This document shows positions 1-6,655 of a stretch of DNA of 6,873 nt, in pieces. Positions within the stretch are counted from its first letter, which is position 1; each line of letters begins with the position of its first letter. The notes under the pieces were generated by a model that saw only the letters and a list, made by a program, of their open reading frames with translations, ran no database searches and had not been told where the DNA came from. The DNA is from Syntrophomonadaceae bacterium (GTDB lineage Bacteria; Bacillota_B; Syntrophomonadia; Syntrophomonadales; Syntrophomonadaceae), in assembly GCA_030627145.1 (NCBI GenBank), contig DAOUSQ010000058.1, positions 1 through 6,873 of the forward strand. Reading direction: 5' to 3'. The position numbers and the translations under genes are program-made.

Positions 1-177
1 AGGGGGAATGGCTCAATATCCATATAATGGAAATTGTTTTTTTCTTTCACCTTCATTAAAGCTTGTATAAATTTTTCTCTGTCTTCGTCATCCATAAAAA
101 TGTTCCGTCTATCTATTGCACGCAATACAATATGATAAATCCCTGTCTTACTTCTTTTTCTTTTTTTCTCTTGGCAT
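1..177 (-). pseudogene. REP-associated (Y1/IS200-like) tyrosine transposase, 5' part, frameshifted and cut by the window edge
   Basis: The minus strand encodes the N-terminus of a Y1 (HUH) transposase of the RAYT type. The recognisable stretch is SKTGIYHIVLRAIDRRNIF, followed by MDDEDREKFIQAL, typical of the first strand and helix of this domain. The ATG at 177 has a ribosome site (AGGGTGA, 184-190, 6-base spacer), but its frame reads MPREKKKKK and stops. Dropping one A from the A7 tract (161-167 on the plus strand as T7) would give MPREKRKRSKTGIYHI, as expected for the family. A second fault appears near 13-24: the expected Y-x-Y-C segment is readable as Tyr-Gly-Tyr-stop only in a shifted frame. 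The catalytic HUH motif and tyrosine would lie beyond the window. These proteins nick and join single-stranded DNA at REP hairpins. Two independent faults favour a decayed gene over slippage or a sequencing error. Confidence 0.7.
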
Positions 178-221
178 ATTTCATCACCCTGTAAAGGGTA
201 ACATCTTTTCCTAATGCATAT

Positions 222-255
222 CAAACGAAACGTCCCCTTGTCATCCTGTCCCCCT
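222..255. repeat. REP-like GTCCCC-rich repeat next to the transposase
   Basis: This stretch lies upstream of the transposase start. GTCCCC occurs at 232-237 and again, as GTCCCCC, at 248-254. Read on the minus strand it is a GGGGGACAGG block followed by AGGGGACGTTTCG. Similar GGGGAC-type motifs flank many RAYT genes in Clostridia; this is from memory of the family and not from a search. Only one copy lies in the window, so its repeat status is inferred. Confidence 0.4.
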
Positions 256-273
256 AATTTTTTGGTATAGCAC

Positions 274-303
274 AAAAAAGTGGGGAATCTCCCCACTTTT
301 TTT
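274..303 (-). terminator. Intrinsic terminator of the chaperone operon
   Basis: A perfect 13-bp inverted repeat (274-286 pairing with 290-302) has a 3-base loop. The core GTGGGGA/TCCCCAC is flanked by six A on one side and six to seven T on the other, so it could stop transcription on both strands. It starts 1 bp after the clpB stop codon and ends the leftward operon. It also separates the operon from the transposase remnant. Confidence 0.9.
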
Positions 304-304
304 G

Positions 305-2917
305 TTATTCTTCCTGTTCTTTCTTCTTAGCCTCCAGAACAATTCCTTTCTCAGATGCTGAAATCTCTACCAGGTCTCCTGGTCCGATTTCCCCGCTTAT
401 GATTTTGCGAGATAATAATGTCTCCACTTCCTGCTGCACTACCCGCTTTAGAGGTCGGGCACCGTAAGCCGGATTATATCCTTTTTCCGCCAGGTAGTCG
501 AGTGCTTTTTCATCCCAGCTCAGGGTACCCCGGTTATTTTCCCGAAAACGTAAAGCCAGTTTTTTTAAGACCAGCTCAGTAATCATTCTAATCTGTTCTT
601 TTTCAAGGGCATGGAATACTATTACTTCATCAACCCTGTTAAGAAATTCAGGACGGAAATTCTGGCGTAAGAGTCCCAAAACCCTTGCCTTCATCTGTTC
701 ATATTCTCCACCACTGTCCTGGAATTCTAATATTTCCTGGCTGCCTATATTTGAGGTCATTATAATAAGTGTATTGCGAAAATCTACAGTTCGACCCTTA
801 CCATCAGTCAGTCGCCCATCATCAAGTATTTGCAATAGCACATTAAAAACATCATAGTGCGCTTTTTCAATTTCATCAAATAGGACTACTGAATAGGGCT
901 TTCTTCTTACTGCTTCTGTAAGCTGTCCACCTTCATCGTATCCGACATAACCGGGAGGTGCTCCGATTAAACGTGCAACCGTGTGTTTTTCCATGTATTC
1001 TGACATATCCAGGCGAACGATGTTTTTTTCATCATCAAAGAGTGCTTCAGCCAGTGCTTTACTCAGCTCTGTTTTTCCTACCCCGGTAGGTCCAAGGAAA
1101 ATGAAACTACCTACCGGCCTGTTAGGATCTTTAAGACCACTTCTAGATCTTAATACAGCATCGGCTACAGCGTTTACTGCTTCTTCCTGGCCTATCACTC
1201 TCTCGTGCAATACTTCATCAAGGTGCATTAGTTTTTCTTTTTCGCCTTCTAATAGACGACTTACCTGAATCCCTGTCCAGCGGCTTACCACCCTGGCAAT
1301 ATCTTCTTCATCTACTTCTTCTTTTAGAAGCATGCTGTGCTTTTGTTTTCCAGCAAGCAGTTCTTCTTCTGCTTTTAGTTTTCTTTCCAGTTCATTTAAA
1401 CGACCGTATCTTAGTTCTGCTAAGCGGTTTAAATCATACTCTCGTTCGGCTCTTTCCATTTCTGTACGGCATTCTTCAATTTCACGTTTAATCTGACGTA
1501 CCCGCGATATAGCCTGTTTTTCAGATTGCCACCTGGCCTGCATTACATCCGCTTCAGTCCGTAGATCCTGTAATTCTTTAACTATGTTTTTATGTCTTTC
1601 TTTTGAAGCATCATCTTTTTCTTTTTCCAGTGCCGCTGCTTCTACTTCCAGCTGCATAATCCGCCTGGTCATTTCGTCGAGTTCTGAGGGCATGCTGTCA
1701 ATCTCAGTACGCAGACGGGCACCGGCTTCATCCATAAGGTCTATTGCTTTATCAGGTAAAAAACGATCGGATATATAACGGTCTGATAATACCGCGGCCG
1801 CCACCAGGGCTGAATCCTGAATACGAACACCATGATGCACCTCATAACGCTCTTTTAACCCCCGCAGGATAGAAATTGTATCTTCAATTGAAGGGGGGTT
1901 TACAATAATCGGTTGAAAACGCCTTTCTAATGCTGCATCTTTTTCTATATGTTTACGAAATTCATCAAGAGTAGTTGCTCCAATAGCCCTGAGTTCTCCC
2001 CGGGCCAGCATCGGTTTTAATAAATTACTGGCATCCATAGCTCCTTCAGCTGCCCCTGCCCCGATAACAGTATGAAGTTCATCTAAAAAGAGTATAATCT
2101 GCCCACTTGCTTCCTGAACTTCTTTTAATACTGCTTTTAAACGTTCTTCAAATTCACCACGGTACTTGGCCCCGGCTACCAGAGCCCCCATATCCAGGGC
2201 AATAACCTTTTTTTTCTTTAGTCCTTCAGGGACATCCCCAGCTATAATCCTGCGGGCCAGTCCTTCTGCAATAGCAGTCTTACCTACCCCCGGTTCACCA
2301 ATTAAAACAGGGTTATTCTTGGTACGCCTTGATAAAATTTCCATAACGCGGCGTATTTCTTCATCACGACCAATAACCGGGTCAAGTTTCCCTTCTTGTG
2401 CCAGCTTTGTTAAATCACGTCCGTAACGTTCGAGTGCTTCATAACTCTCCTCGGGATTATCGCTGGTAACACGTTGAGATCCACGAATGCTGCGTAGAGA
2501 ATTAAAAACAAAATCCCGGTTAATCTTAAATGATGCCAGCAAATCTTTTAGATCTGCTTCTCCTTCAGATATCAAAGCTAAAAGTAGATGTTCAACACTA
2601 ATATAATCATCTTTAAGGTCTTGAGCCTCTTTTTCAGCCCGGGAAAGCACACGGGCAACTACCCCGCTTAAGTATACAGAACCTTCGTATCCATATACTG
2701 CCGGTATCTTATCCAAAAGGTTTTTTAACTGCTGCTCAAAGGAAGGTAAACTGACTCCCCCCTGTTCAAAAAGGCGGGGAATTAAACCTTCATCCTGCTT
2801 TAGCAAAGCCCACAGCAAATGCCGGCTGCTCACCTCCTGGTGGTGTTTGCTGGCAGCCAACTGCTGGGCGTCTGCCAGTGCCTGTCTTGATTTCTGTGTA
2901 AACTTCTCAATATTCAT
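305..2917 (-). CDS. clpB: ATP-dependent disaggregase ClpB (Hsp104 family)
   Basis: This is a full-length 870-residue ClpB, the cytoplasmic hexameric AAA+ machine that threads aggregated proteins through its pore with DnaK. The N-domain spans about 1-145. NBD1 has Walker A GEPGVGKT (207-214), Walker B ending D279-E280, pore loop K251-Y252-R253-G254 and arginine-finger region ERRF (331-334). A long charged coiled-coil middle domain (about 405-530, with [16 protein letters not shown]) marks ClpB against ClpC or ClpE. NBD2 has Walker A GPTGVGKT (609-616), Walker B D681-E682, pore loop GYVGY (656-660) and sensor-2 GAR (819-821). No IGF/LGF ClpP-docking tripeptide is seen, which fits refolding rather than proteolysis. 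The start at 2917 follows GAGGTGA (2923-2929) with a 5-base spacer. That site overlaps the upstream gene's stop, suggesting translational coupling. It is the last gene of the operon, and no key residue looks lost. Confidence 0.97.
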   Translation of the reverse strand: MNIEKFTQKSRQALADAQQLAASKHHQEVSSRHLLWALLKQDEGLIPRLFEQGGVSLPSFEQQLKNLLDKIPAVYGYEGSVYLSGVVARVLSRAEKEAQDLKDDYISVEHLLLALISEGEADLKDLLASFKINRDFVFNSLRSIRGSQRVTSDNPEESYEALERYGRDLTKLAQEGKLDPVIGRDEEIRRVMEILSRRTKNNPVLIGEPGVGKTAIAEGLARRIIAGDVPEGLKKKKVIALDMGALVAGAKYRGEFEERLKAVLKEVQEASGQIILFLDELHTVIGAGAAEGAMDASNLLKPMLARGELRAIGATTLDEFRKHIEKDAALERRFQPIIVNPPSIEDTISILRGLKERYEVHHGVRIQDSALVAAAVLSDRYISDRFLPDKAIDLMDEAGARLRTEIDSMPSELDEMTRRIMQLEVEAAALEKEKDDASKERHKNIVKELQDLRTEADVMQARWQSEKQAISRVRQIKREIEECRTEMERAEREYDLNRLAELRYGRLNELERKLKAEEELLAGKQKHSMLLKEEVDEEDIARVVSRWTGIQVSRLLEGEKEKLMHLDEVLHERVIGQEEAVNAVADAVLRSRSGLKDPNRPVGSFIFLGPTGVGKTELSKALAEALFDDEKNIVRLDMSEYMEKHTVARLIGAPPGYVGYDEGGQLTEAVRRKPYSVVLFDEIEKAHYDVFNVLLQILDDGRLTDGKGRTVDFRNTLIIMTSNIGSQEILEFQDSGGEYEQMKARVLGLLRQNFRPEFLNRVDEVIVFHALEKEQIRMITELVLKKLALRFRENNRGTLSWDEKALDYLAEKGYNPAYGARPLKRVVQQEVETLLSRKIISGEIGPGDLVEISASEKGIVLEAKKKEQEE

Positions 2918-2922
2918 CTATA

Positions 2923-3201
2923 TCACCTCATTTTCTTAAGGTATTTTATTTCCTCTTCCAGGTCTTCTATTCTTTCAAGTAAATCTGCAATAATAGCTGC
3001 ACCGGTTAAATTTACGCCAAGAAAGCTCTTAAGTCGCATTACTTTGTTAAGCTTTCTAAGATCTCCGGTATCAATACATTCATCTTTTATCTTGAGAATA
3101 CCCATTTCTTCAAGTATCTCCAGCAGTTCAGGGTGAAAATCCAGCTGGGAGACAGGTAATTTTTCATCGATACTATGGTAATAAATCTTTATTAGAGTCA
3201 T
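2923..3201 (-). CDS. CbpM-like chaperone modulator (MerR-type helical protein)
   Basis: This 92-residue protein matches the pattern of CbpM-like modulators: HPELLEILEEMGIL (about 23-36), a DLRKLNKVMRL helix, then LGVNLTGAAIIADLLERIED and a charged C-terminal coiled coil ending at residue 92. In E. coli, CbpM binds the J-domain of CbpA and blocks its work with DnaK; the fold resembles a MerR helix-turn-helix. Its place directly after a J-protein gene supports the same role here. In actinobacteria the same slot holds HspR, a DNA-binding repressor, so a regulatory role is an alternative. No HspR operator (CTTGAGT-N7-ACTCAAG) was seen upstream of dnaK, which weakens that reading. The gap to the J-protein gene is 9 bp, and the ribosome site TAGGGGTG (3206-3213) includes that gene's stop codon. 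The last codons (ATG AGG TGA) supply the clpB ribosome site. Confidence 0.8.
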   Translation of the reverse strand: MTLIKIYYHSIDEKLPVSQLDFHPELLEILEEMGILKIKDECIDTGDLRKLNKVMRLKSFLGVNLTGAAIIADLLERIEDLEEEIKYLKKMR

Positions 3202-3210
3202 TACACACCC

Positions 3211-4209
3211 CTACTTTTCTCTAATATCTTTTAATCTACGGTACAGTTTCTTTTCTTCCTCACTGAGGTCACCTGGAATATCTATCTTTAACCTCACGTA
3301 TTGATCTCCCCGTCCACCTTCCTTTAGAGGTAGGCCTTTTCCTTTAAGTCTCAGTTTTTGTCCTGTATGACTGCCAGAAGGCACTGTCATTACCACGTTA
3401 TTATCCAGGGTTGGAACAGTTACTTTATCTCCAATAACTGCCTGTTCGGGACGCAAAATTATTTCGTTCTCAATATCTCGTCCTTTTACAGTAAACACCG
3501 GGTGCGGTAGAATGTGTACCTTAAGATATAGATCACCCTTCTGACCACCGGCGATACCTTCACCACCCTGTCCTTTCAGGCGTATACGGTTTCCTTCATA
3601 TATCCCGGCAGGGACCTTTACTTCCAGGCTTTTTTCTTCTGGAATATTACCTGTGCCACCGCATCGACTGCAAAAATTCCTGTTTATCATTCCCCTGCCA
3701 TGACATTCAGGACATACTGAACTTAAAGAAAGGCGTATAGCCCGGGTAACTCCCTTGTAAGCCTCCTCCAGTGTAAGCTCAATATCACTTTCAATGTCTT
3801 GACCGCGCAGGGGAGCGTTATATGCACCAGCTTGTCTGCGAGAACCTGCCTGTCTGGAACCAAAGAGTGTTTCAAAAAAATCACTAAAACCTCCCAGATC
3901 CCCGATATCAAAATCGGAACTGGTATAAAAATGTACTCCATCCATATCCGGCGGAGCCTGAAAATTATCTCCTTCACGCCAGTTGCTCCCCAGACGATCA
4001 TATTTTTCTCTCTTTTTTGGATCGCTTAGAACTTCATACGCCTCATTTATTTTTTTAATTTTTTCTTCAGCTTCATTCTTTTTCTTCCCTGTATGCAAAT
4101 CAGGGTGCCATTTCCGGGCCAGTTTGCGATAGGCTGACTTTATTTCCTTTTCAGAAGCATTACGTTTAACTCCCAGGATTTTATAGTAATCTTGGTAATG
4201 TACTGCCAT
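3211..4209 (-). CDS. DnaJ/CbpA-type J-domain co-chaperone with a reduced zinc region
   Basis: This 332-residue Hsp40 stimulates DnaK ATPase and delivers clients to it. The J-domain fills about 6-72, with HPD at 35-37. A Gly/Phe-rich linker (about 95-120, [14 protein letters not shown]) follows. The substrate-binding C-terminal beta domains start near 137 ([19 protein letters not shown]) and run to about 316. Between them sits a cut-down zinc region with only two CxxCxGxG motifs: CPECHGRG (166-173) and CSRCGGTG (180-187), six residues apart. Standard DnaJ has four motifs and about 375 residues, while CbpA has none and about 306. This protein is therefore intermediate, with cysteines for one zinc site. 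The start at 4209 has GGAGG (4219-4223) with a 9-base spacer. It lies 28 bp after dnaK. Because of the zinc region and the CbpM-like neighbour, a plain dnaJ symbol is withheld. Confidence 0.93.
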   Translation of the reverse strand: MAVHYQDYYKILGVKRNASEKEIKSAYRKLARKWHPDLHTGKKKNEAEEKIKKINEAYEVLSDPKKREKYDRLGSNWREGDNFQAPPDMDGVHFYTSSDFDIGDLGGFSDFFETLFGSRQAGSRRQAGAYNAPLRGQDIESDIELTLEEAYKGVTRAIRLSLSSVCPECHGRGMINRNFCSRCGGTGNIPEEKSLEVKVPAGIYEGNRIRLKGQGGEGIAGGQKGDLYLKVHILPHPVFTVKGRDIENEIILRPEQAVIGDKVTVPTLDNNVVMTVPSGSHTGQKLRLKGKGLPLKEGGRGDQYVRLKIDIPGDLSEEEKKLYRRLKDIREK

Positions 4210-4237
4210 GGATTACATCCTCCGTTTTCATACCTTT

Positions 4238-6115
4238 TTATTTTTCTTCAAAATCAACATCTACCACATCATCACCTGTGGACCCGGGTTGATTTGACCC
4301 ATCACCCTGTGAATGACCCGCTGGCTGGTTCAGGTTTTCCATGCTGAATGCTGCCTGCTCCAGTTCATCACGTAAACTGCGCAGCTTCTCTACCCCGGCG
4401 TTTTCTTTTAATGCCTCTTTTAGCTGGTTTAAAAGGTCTTCTATTCGAGCTTTTTCATGAACAGCCAGCTGTTCCCCGACTACTGTCAGCTGTCTTTCTA
4501 CTCTATAGCATAAGCTGTCAGCCTCGTTGCGCATTTCAGCCTCCCGGCGGCGCTTTTTATCTTCCACACTGTTGGCCTGTGCTTCTTTTACCATCCTGTC
4601 AATTTCCCCCTGGTCCAAGTTGGAAGACCCACTGATTGTAACTGTCTGTTCTTTACCACTGGCTTTATCTCTGGCATTTACCTGAAGAATGCCATTTGCA
4701 TCTATATCAAAAGTAACTTCAATCTGAGGTACCCCACGTGGTAAAAGGGGAATACCTTCCAATTTAAACTGCCCTAAAGAACGGTTATCTCTGGCCATCT
4801 CACGTTCTCCCTGAAGGACGTGAACATCAACTGCAGGTTGATTGTCTTCACTTGTTGTAAATATTTCACTGCGGCGTGCAGGAATAGTAGTATTACGTTC
4901 AATAATTTTTGTCATTATGCCTCCCATTGTCTCTACTCCCAGGGACAGTGGAGTTACATCCAAAAGTATTACATCTTTTACCTCTCCAGCAAGAACTCCT
5001 GCCTGGATAGCAGCACCTACTGCTACTACTTCATCAGGGTTAACTGACATATTAGGTTCTTTGCCTGTATATTCTTTTACCAGCTTTTGTACTGCTGGTA
5101 TACGGGTCGATCCTCCCACAAGGATTACCTGGTCAATATCTTTTGCTGTTAATTTAGCATCTGCCATAGCATTCTGTACTGGTGTACGTAAACGTTCCAG
5201 GTATTCGTGGATCAAATTCTCAAATTTCGCCCGGCTCATTTTTATATCCAGGTGTTTTGCACCGCTCGCATCTGCTGTAATAAATGGCAAACTAATCTGG
5301 GTTTCCGCAACACTTGAGAGTTCAATCTTAGCTTTTTCAGCTGCTTCTGTTAATCTCTGCAAGGCCTGCTTATCCTTACGTAAATCTATATTATAATCTT
5401 TTTTAAACTCATCTGCCAGCCAATCCACAATGGCTTTGTCAAAGTTGTCACCCCCCAAATGGGTATCTCCATTGGTCGATTTTACTTCAAATACACCATC
5501 ACCTACTTCAAGGATTGAAACATCAAATGTTCCGCCTCCCAGGTCAAAAACCAGTATAGTTTCATTACTTTTTTTATCCACTCCATAAGCCAGTGAAGCC
5601 GCTGTCGGCTCATTAATAATACGCAAAACATTTAACCCTGCAATTTTACCTGCATCTTTAGTTGCCTGTCGCTGTGCGTCATTAAAATAAGCAGGTACTG
5701 TTATTACTGCATCAACAATTTTTTCCCCCAGGTATTTGGACGCATCCTCTACCAGTTTCTTTAGAACCATAGCAGATATTTCTTCGGGAGAATAAAGTTT
5801 TTCTTTAACTTTAAACCGGACTGCATCACCGGTTCCAGATACAACAGAATATGGAACCAGTGTACGTTCTGATTCTATTTCTGAATAACGTCTTCCCATA
5901 AAACGTTTAACTGAATAAAAAGTGTTTTCGGGATTAAGTGCCCCCTGTCTTTTAGCAACCTGCCCTACCAGTCTTTCGCCATCATTTTTGAAGGCTACCA
6001 CAGATGGCGTGGTACGTGAACCTTCAGCATTGGCGATAACTACAGGGCTCCCTGCTTCCATAACAGCAACAACCGAATTAGTTGTTCCCAGATCAATTCC
6101 AACTGCTTTAGCCAT
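4238..6115 (-). CDS. dnaK: Molecular chaperone DnaK (Hsp70)
   Basis: This is a full-length Hsp70 of 625 residues from ATG 6115. A longer reading from an ATG at 6148 adds 11 residues but is rejected: [14 protein letters not shown] is the normal Hsp70 N-terminus, and AAGGAGGT (6123-6130) sits 7 bases before 6115. Landmarks are DLGTTNS (8-14), [10 protein letters not shown] (140-149), DLGGGTFD (191-198), VGGSTRIP (333-340), interdomain linker VILLD (382-386) and the acidic tail [11 protein letters not shown] (615-625). The protein cycles on exposed hydrophobic segments with the J-protein and passes aggregates to ClpB. Residues about 74-98 form a segment of some 23 residues that B. subtilis-type DnaK lacks and E. 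coli-type DnaK has; this is a comparison from memory of those sequences. The gene is first in the operon, behind a sigma-A promoter and a CtsR-like box. No grpE follows it. Confidence 0.97.
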   Translation of the reverse strand: MAKAVGIDLGTTNSVVAVMEAGSPVVIANAEGSRTTPSVVAFKNDGERLVGQVAKRQGALNPENTFYSVKRFMGRRYSEIESERTLVPYSVVSGTGDAVRFKVKEKLYSPEEISAMVLKKLVEDASKYLGEKIVDAVITVPAYFNDAQRQATKDAGKIAGLNVLRIINEPTAASLAYGVDKKSNETILVFDLGGGTFDVSILEVGDGVFEVKSTNGDTHLGGDNFDKAIVDWLADEFKKDYNIDLRKDKQALQRLTEAAEKAKIELSSVAETQISLPFITADASGAKHLDIKMSRAKFENLIHEYLERLRTPVQNAMADAKLTAKDIDQVILVGGSTRIPAVQKLVKEYTGKEPNMSVNPDEVVAVGAAIQAGVLAGEVKDVILLDVTPLSLGVETMGGIMTKIIERNTTIPARRSEIFTTSEDNQPAVDVHVLQGEREMARDNRSLGQFKLEGIPLLPRGVPQIEVTFDIDANGILQVNARDKASGKEQTVTISGSSNLDQGEIDRMVKEAQANSVEDKKRRREAEMRNEADSLCYRVERQLTVVGEQLAVHEKARIEDLLNQLKEALKENAGVEKLRSLRDELEQAAFSMENLNQPAGHSQGDGSNQPGSTGDDVVDVDFEEK

Positions 6116-6122
6116 ACTTGTT

Positions 6123-6130
6123 ACCTCCTT
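6123..6130 (-). promoter_or_regulatory. dnaK ribosome-binding site, fixing the start at 6115
   Basis: AAGGAGGT on the minus strand is an almost full anti-16S match, 7 bases before ATG 6115. It lies inside the reading frame of the longer alternative beginning at 6148, which has no comparable site in front. It therefore decides the start. Confidence 0.9.
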
Positions 6131-6213
6131 ATAAAGTATTTTTTCCATCGTGAGTACTAGTAAAACTTGTTTTCAACCTTCATAAATATGAAAATTAGTT
6201 AACAAAACAATAG

Positions 6214-6244
6214 CCAATAAAAGTTATTTTGCTTTTTATATTGG
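6214..6244 (-). other. Possible hairpin in the dnaK leader
   Basis: CCAATA (6214-6219) and TATTGG (6239-6244) form an inverted repeat. The adjacent AAAG (6220-6223) and CTTT can extend the stem past a small bulge. It lies inside the predicted untranslated leader, well upstream of the ribosome site. No T-tract follows, so it is not a terminator. It could stabilise the mRNA or act as a temperature-sensitive structure, but the sequence is AT-rich and the fold may be weak or chance. Confidence 0.3.
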
Positions 6245-6249
6245 TAAAT

Positions 6250-6261
6250 ATAATGGTCATA
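6250..6261. promoter_or_regulatory. Possible second, degenerate CtsR half-site
   Basis: ATAATGGTCA (6250-6259) repeats exactly the 10 bases at 6312-6321 that form the core of the CtsR-like box. The GGTCATA heptad (6255-6261) matches GGTCAAA at six of seven positions. The partner heptad at the right spacing is missing (only TAAATAT). If functional it would lie about 20 bases downstream of the predicted transcription start. It may be a remnant of a duplicated operator. Confidence 0.3.
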
Positions 6262-6283
6262 ATATTTTTCTTACCTGATAAAT

Positions 6284-6312
6284 ATTATAATATGTCTTTT
6301 TTTATTAGTCAA
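6284..6312 (-). promoter_or_regulatory. Sigma-A promoter of the dnaK-clpB operon
   Basis: On the minus strand, TTGACT (-35, 6307-6312) is separated by exactly 17 bases from TATAAT (-10, 6284-6289). That is one mismatch from consensus over both hexamers. The predicted transcription start is near 6277, giving a leader of about 160 nt. The -10 box sits inside a 12-bp palindrome (6282-6293). No CIRCE inverted repeat (TTAGCACTC-N9-GAGTGCTAA) is present between here and dnaK. Confidence 0.85.
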
Positions 6313-6323
6313 TAATGGTCAAA
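6307..6323. promoter_or_regulatory. CtsR-type operator over the -35 box
   Basis: The plus strand reads AGTCAAT AAT GGTCAAA, against the CtsR consensus (A/G)GTCAAA-NAN-(A/G)GTCAAA. Thirteen of fourteen heptad positions match and the spacer has the required central A. It covers the whole -35 hexamer, where a bound repressor would block RNA polymerase. CtsR is the class III heat-shock repressor of Firmicutes, whose usual targets are clp genes. The ctsR gene itself is not in this window. Confidence 0.75.
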
Positions 6324-6560
6324 GAGTTGTTATATGAAAAAGTTCTTTATATATTTAGAAAATAGACGCTGATTTTTATGGAGGGTTGGGATATTTAGGT
6401 GTGATGTAAAAAGGTGATTCGCAGGCAAAGTGAGCAGTTACTTTAATTTGGTTTCTATGGACAAAAATATAGCGAAGATTCTAAACAGAATATATATTTT
6501 TTTGCTTGAGCCGGGGAATGAATTTTCCTCTACGCGGGATAATAGCATACCCCTTCTAAA
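6324..6560. other. AT-rich spacer with no clear gene
   Basis: Apart from the doubtful small plus-strand ORF listed separately, nothing convincing is seen. On the minus strand there is no ATG until about 6548, so no leftward gene lies here. A short ATTCT-AAAC-AGAAT repeat (6478-6491), with a T run at 6497-6503, could form only a weak hairpin. No tRNA or conserved riboswitch pattern was recognised. Confidence 0.5.
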
Positions 6561-6591
6561 GAAAAAGCTGCTCTATTTTAAAAACATATAG
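6430..6591 (+). CDS. Doubtful small ORF, 53 codons, unknown function
   Basis: This frame is open from GTG 6430 (53 residues) or ATG 6457 (44 residues) to TAG 6589-6591. The product would read MDKNIAKILNRIYIFLLEPG from the ATG and end KKKLLYFKNI, so it is basic with a short hydrophobic stretch. I recognise no family. There is no good ribosome site before the ATG; AGGTGA lies 12 bases before the GTG, which is too far to be convincing. Its 3' end overlaps the predicted terminator on the other strand. It is the only rightward candidate in the window. It may be a chance frame, a remnant, or a short peptide gene. Confidence 0.15.
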   Translation: MSSYFNLVSMDKNIAKILNRIYIFLLEPGNEFSSTRDNSIPLLKKKLLYFKNI

Positions 6592-6598
6592 TACAGCT
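6561..6598 (-). terminator. Probable terminator of the upstream efflux gene
   Basis: Read on the minus strand, AGCTGTACTAT (6588-6598) pairs with ATAGAGCAGCT (6566-6576). The 11-bp stem has one G-T pair and one mismatch, with an 11-base loop, and is followed by TTTTTC (6561-6566). It lies about 57 bp after the stop of the efflux adaptor gene and would shield the dnaK promoter from read-through. Confidence 0.5.
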
Positions 6599-6606
6599 CT
6601 TATTTT

Positions 6607-6639
6607 TATTATTCTGGATCAAGGAAGAAAAGAATAATA
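6607..6639. repeat. 9-bp AT-rich inverted repeat
   Basis: TATTATTCT (6607-6615) and AGAATAATA (6631-6639) are perfect inverted arms around 15 bases. It lies between the efflux gene stop and the probable terminator. No T-tract follows on the minus strand, so it is not a standard terminator. It may stabilise the 3' end of that transcript or be a chance pairing in AT-rich DNA. Confidence 0.3.
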
Positions 6640-6655
6640 CACCAGGGAATTGAGC

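Noticed and set aside
2380..2400. GGTCAAG within clpB as an internal CtsR site
   Set aside because: It is a single half-site in coding sequence with no partner heptad and no promoter.
3723..4001. 92-codon frame on the minus strand inside the J-protein gene
   Set aside because: It lies in another frame of a confirmed gene and has no recognisable domain.
4842..5396. 184-codon open frame on the plus strand opposite dnaK
   Set aside because: It is antisense to highly conserved DnaK codons, has no known motif and reads as low-complexity Ser/Thr/Ile-rich sequence, so it is a shadow frame.
6116..6148. Longer DnaK start adding 11 residues ([11 protein letters not shown])
   Set aside because: The extension covers the strong AAGGAGGT ribosome site, has none of its own, and is not part of the Hsp70 N-terminus.
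6140..6160. GTGAGTACTAG as a possible half of a CIRCE or HspR operator
   Set aside because: The matching inverted arm is missing at the required spacing, and the bases differ from TTAGCACTC and from CTTGAGT.
6478..6503. ATTCT-AAAC-AGAAT followed by a T run as a plus-strand terminator
   Set aside because: The stem has only five AT-rich pairs and no rightward gene of known reality ends there.
6503..6525. CTTGAGC as a possible HspR (HAIR) site
   Set aside because: No ACTCAAG arm follows after seven bases; the downstream sequence is TGAATTT.
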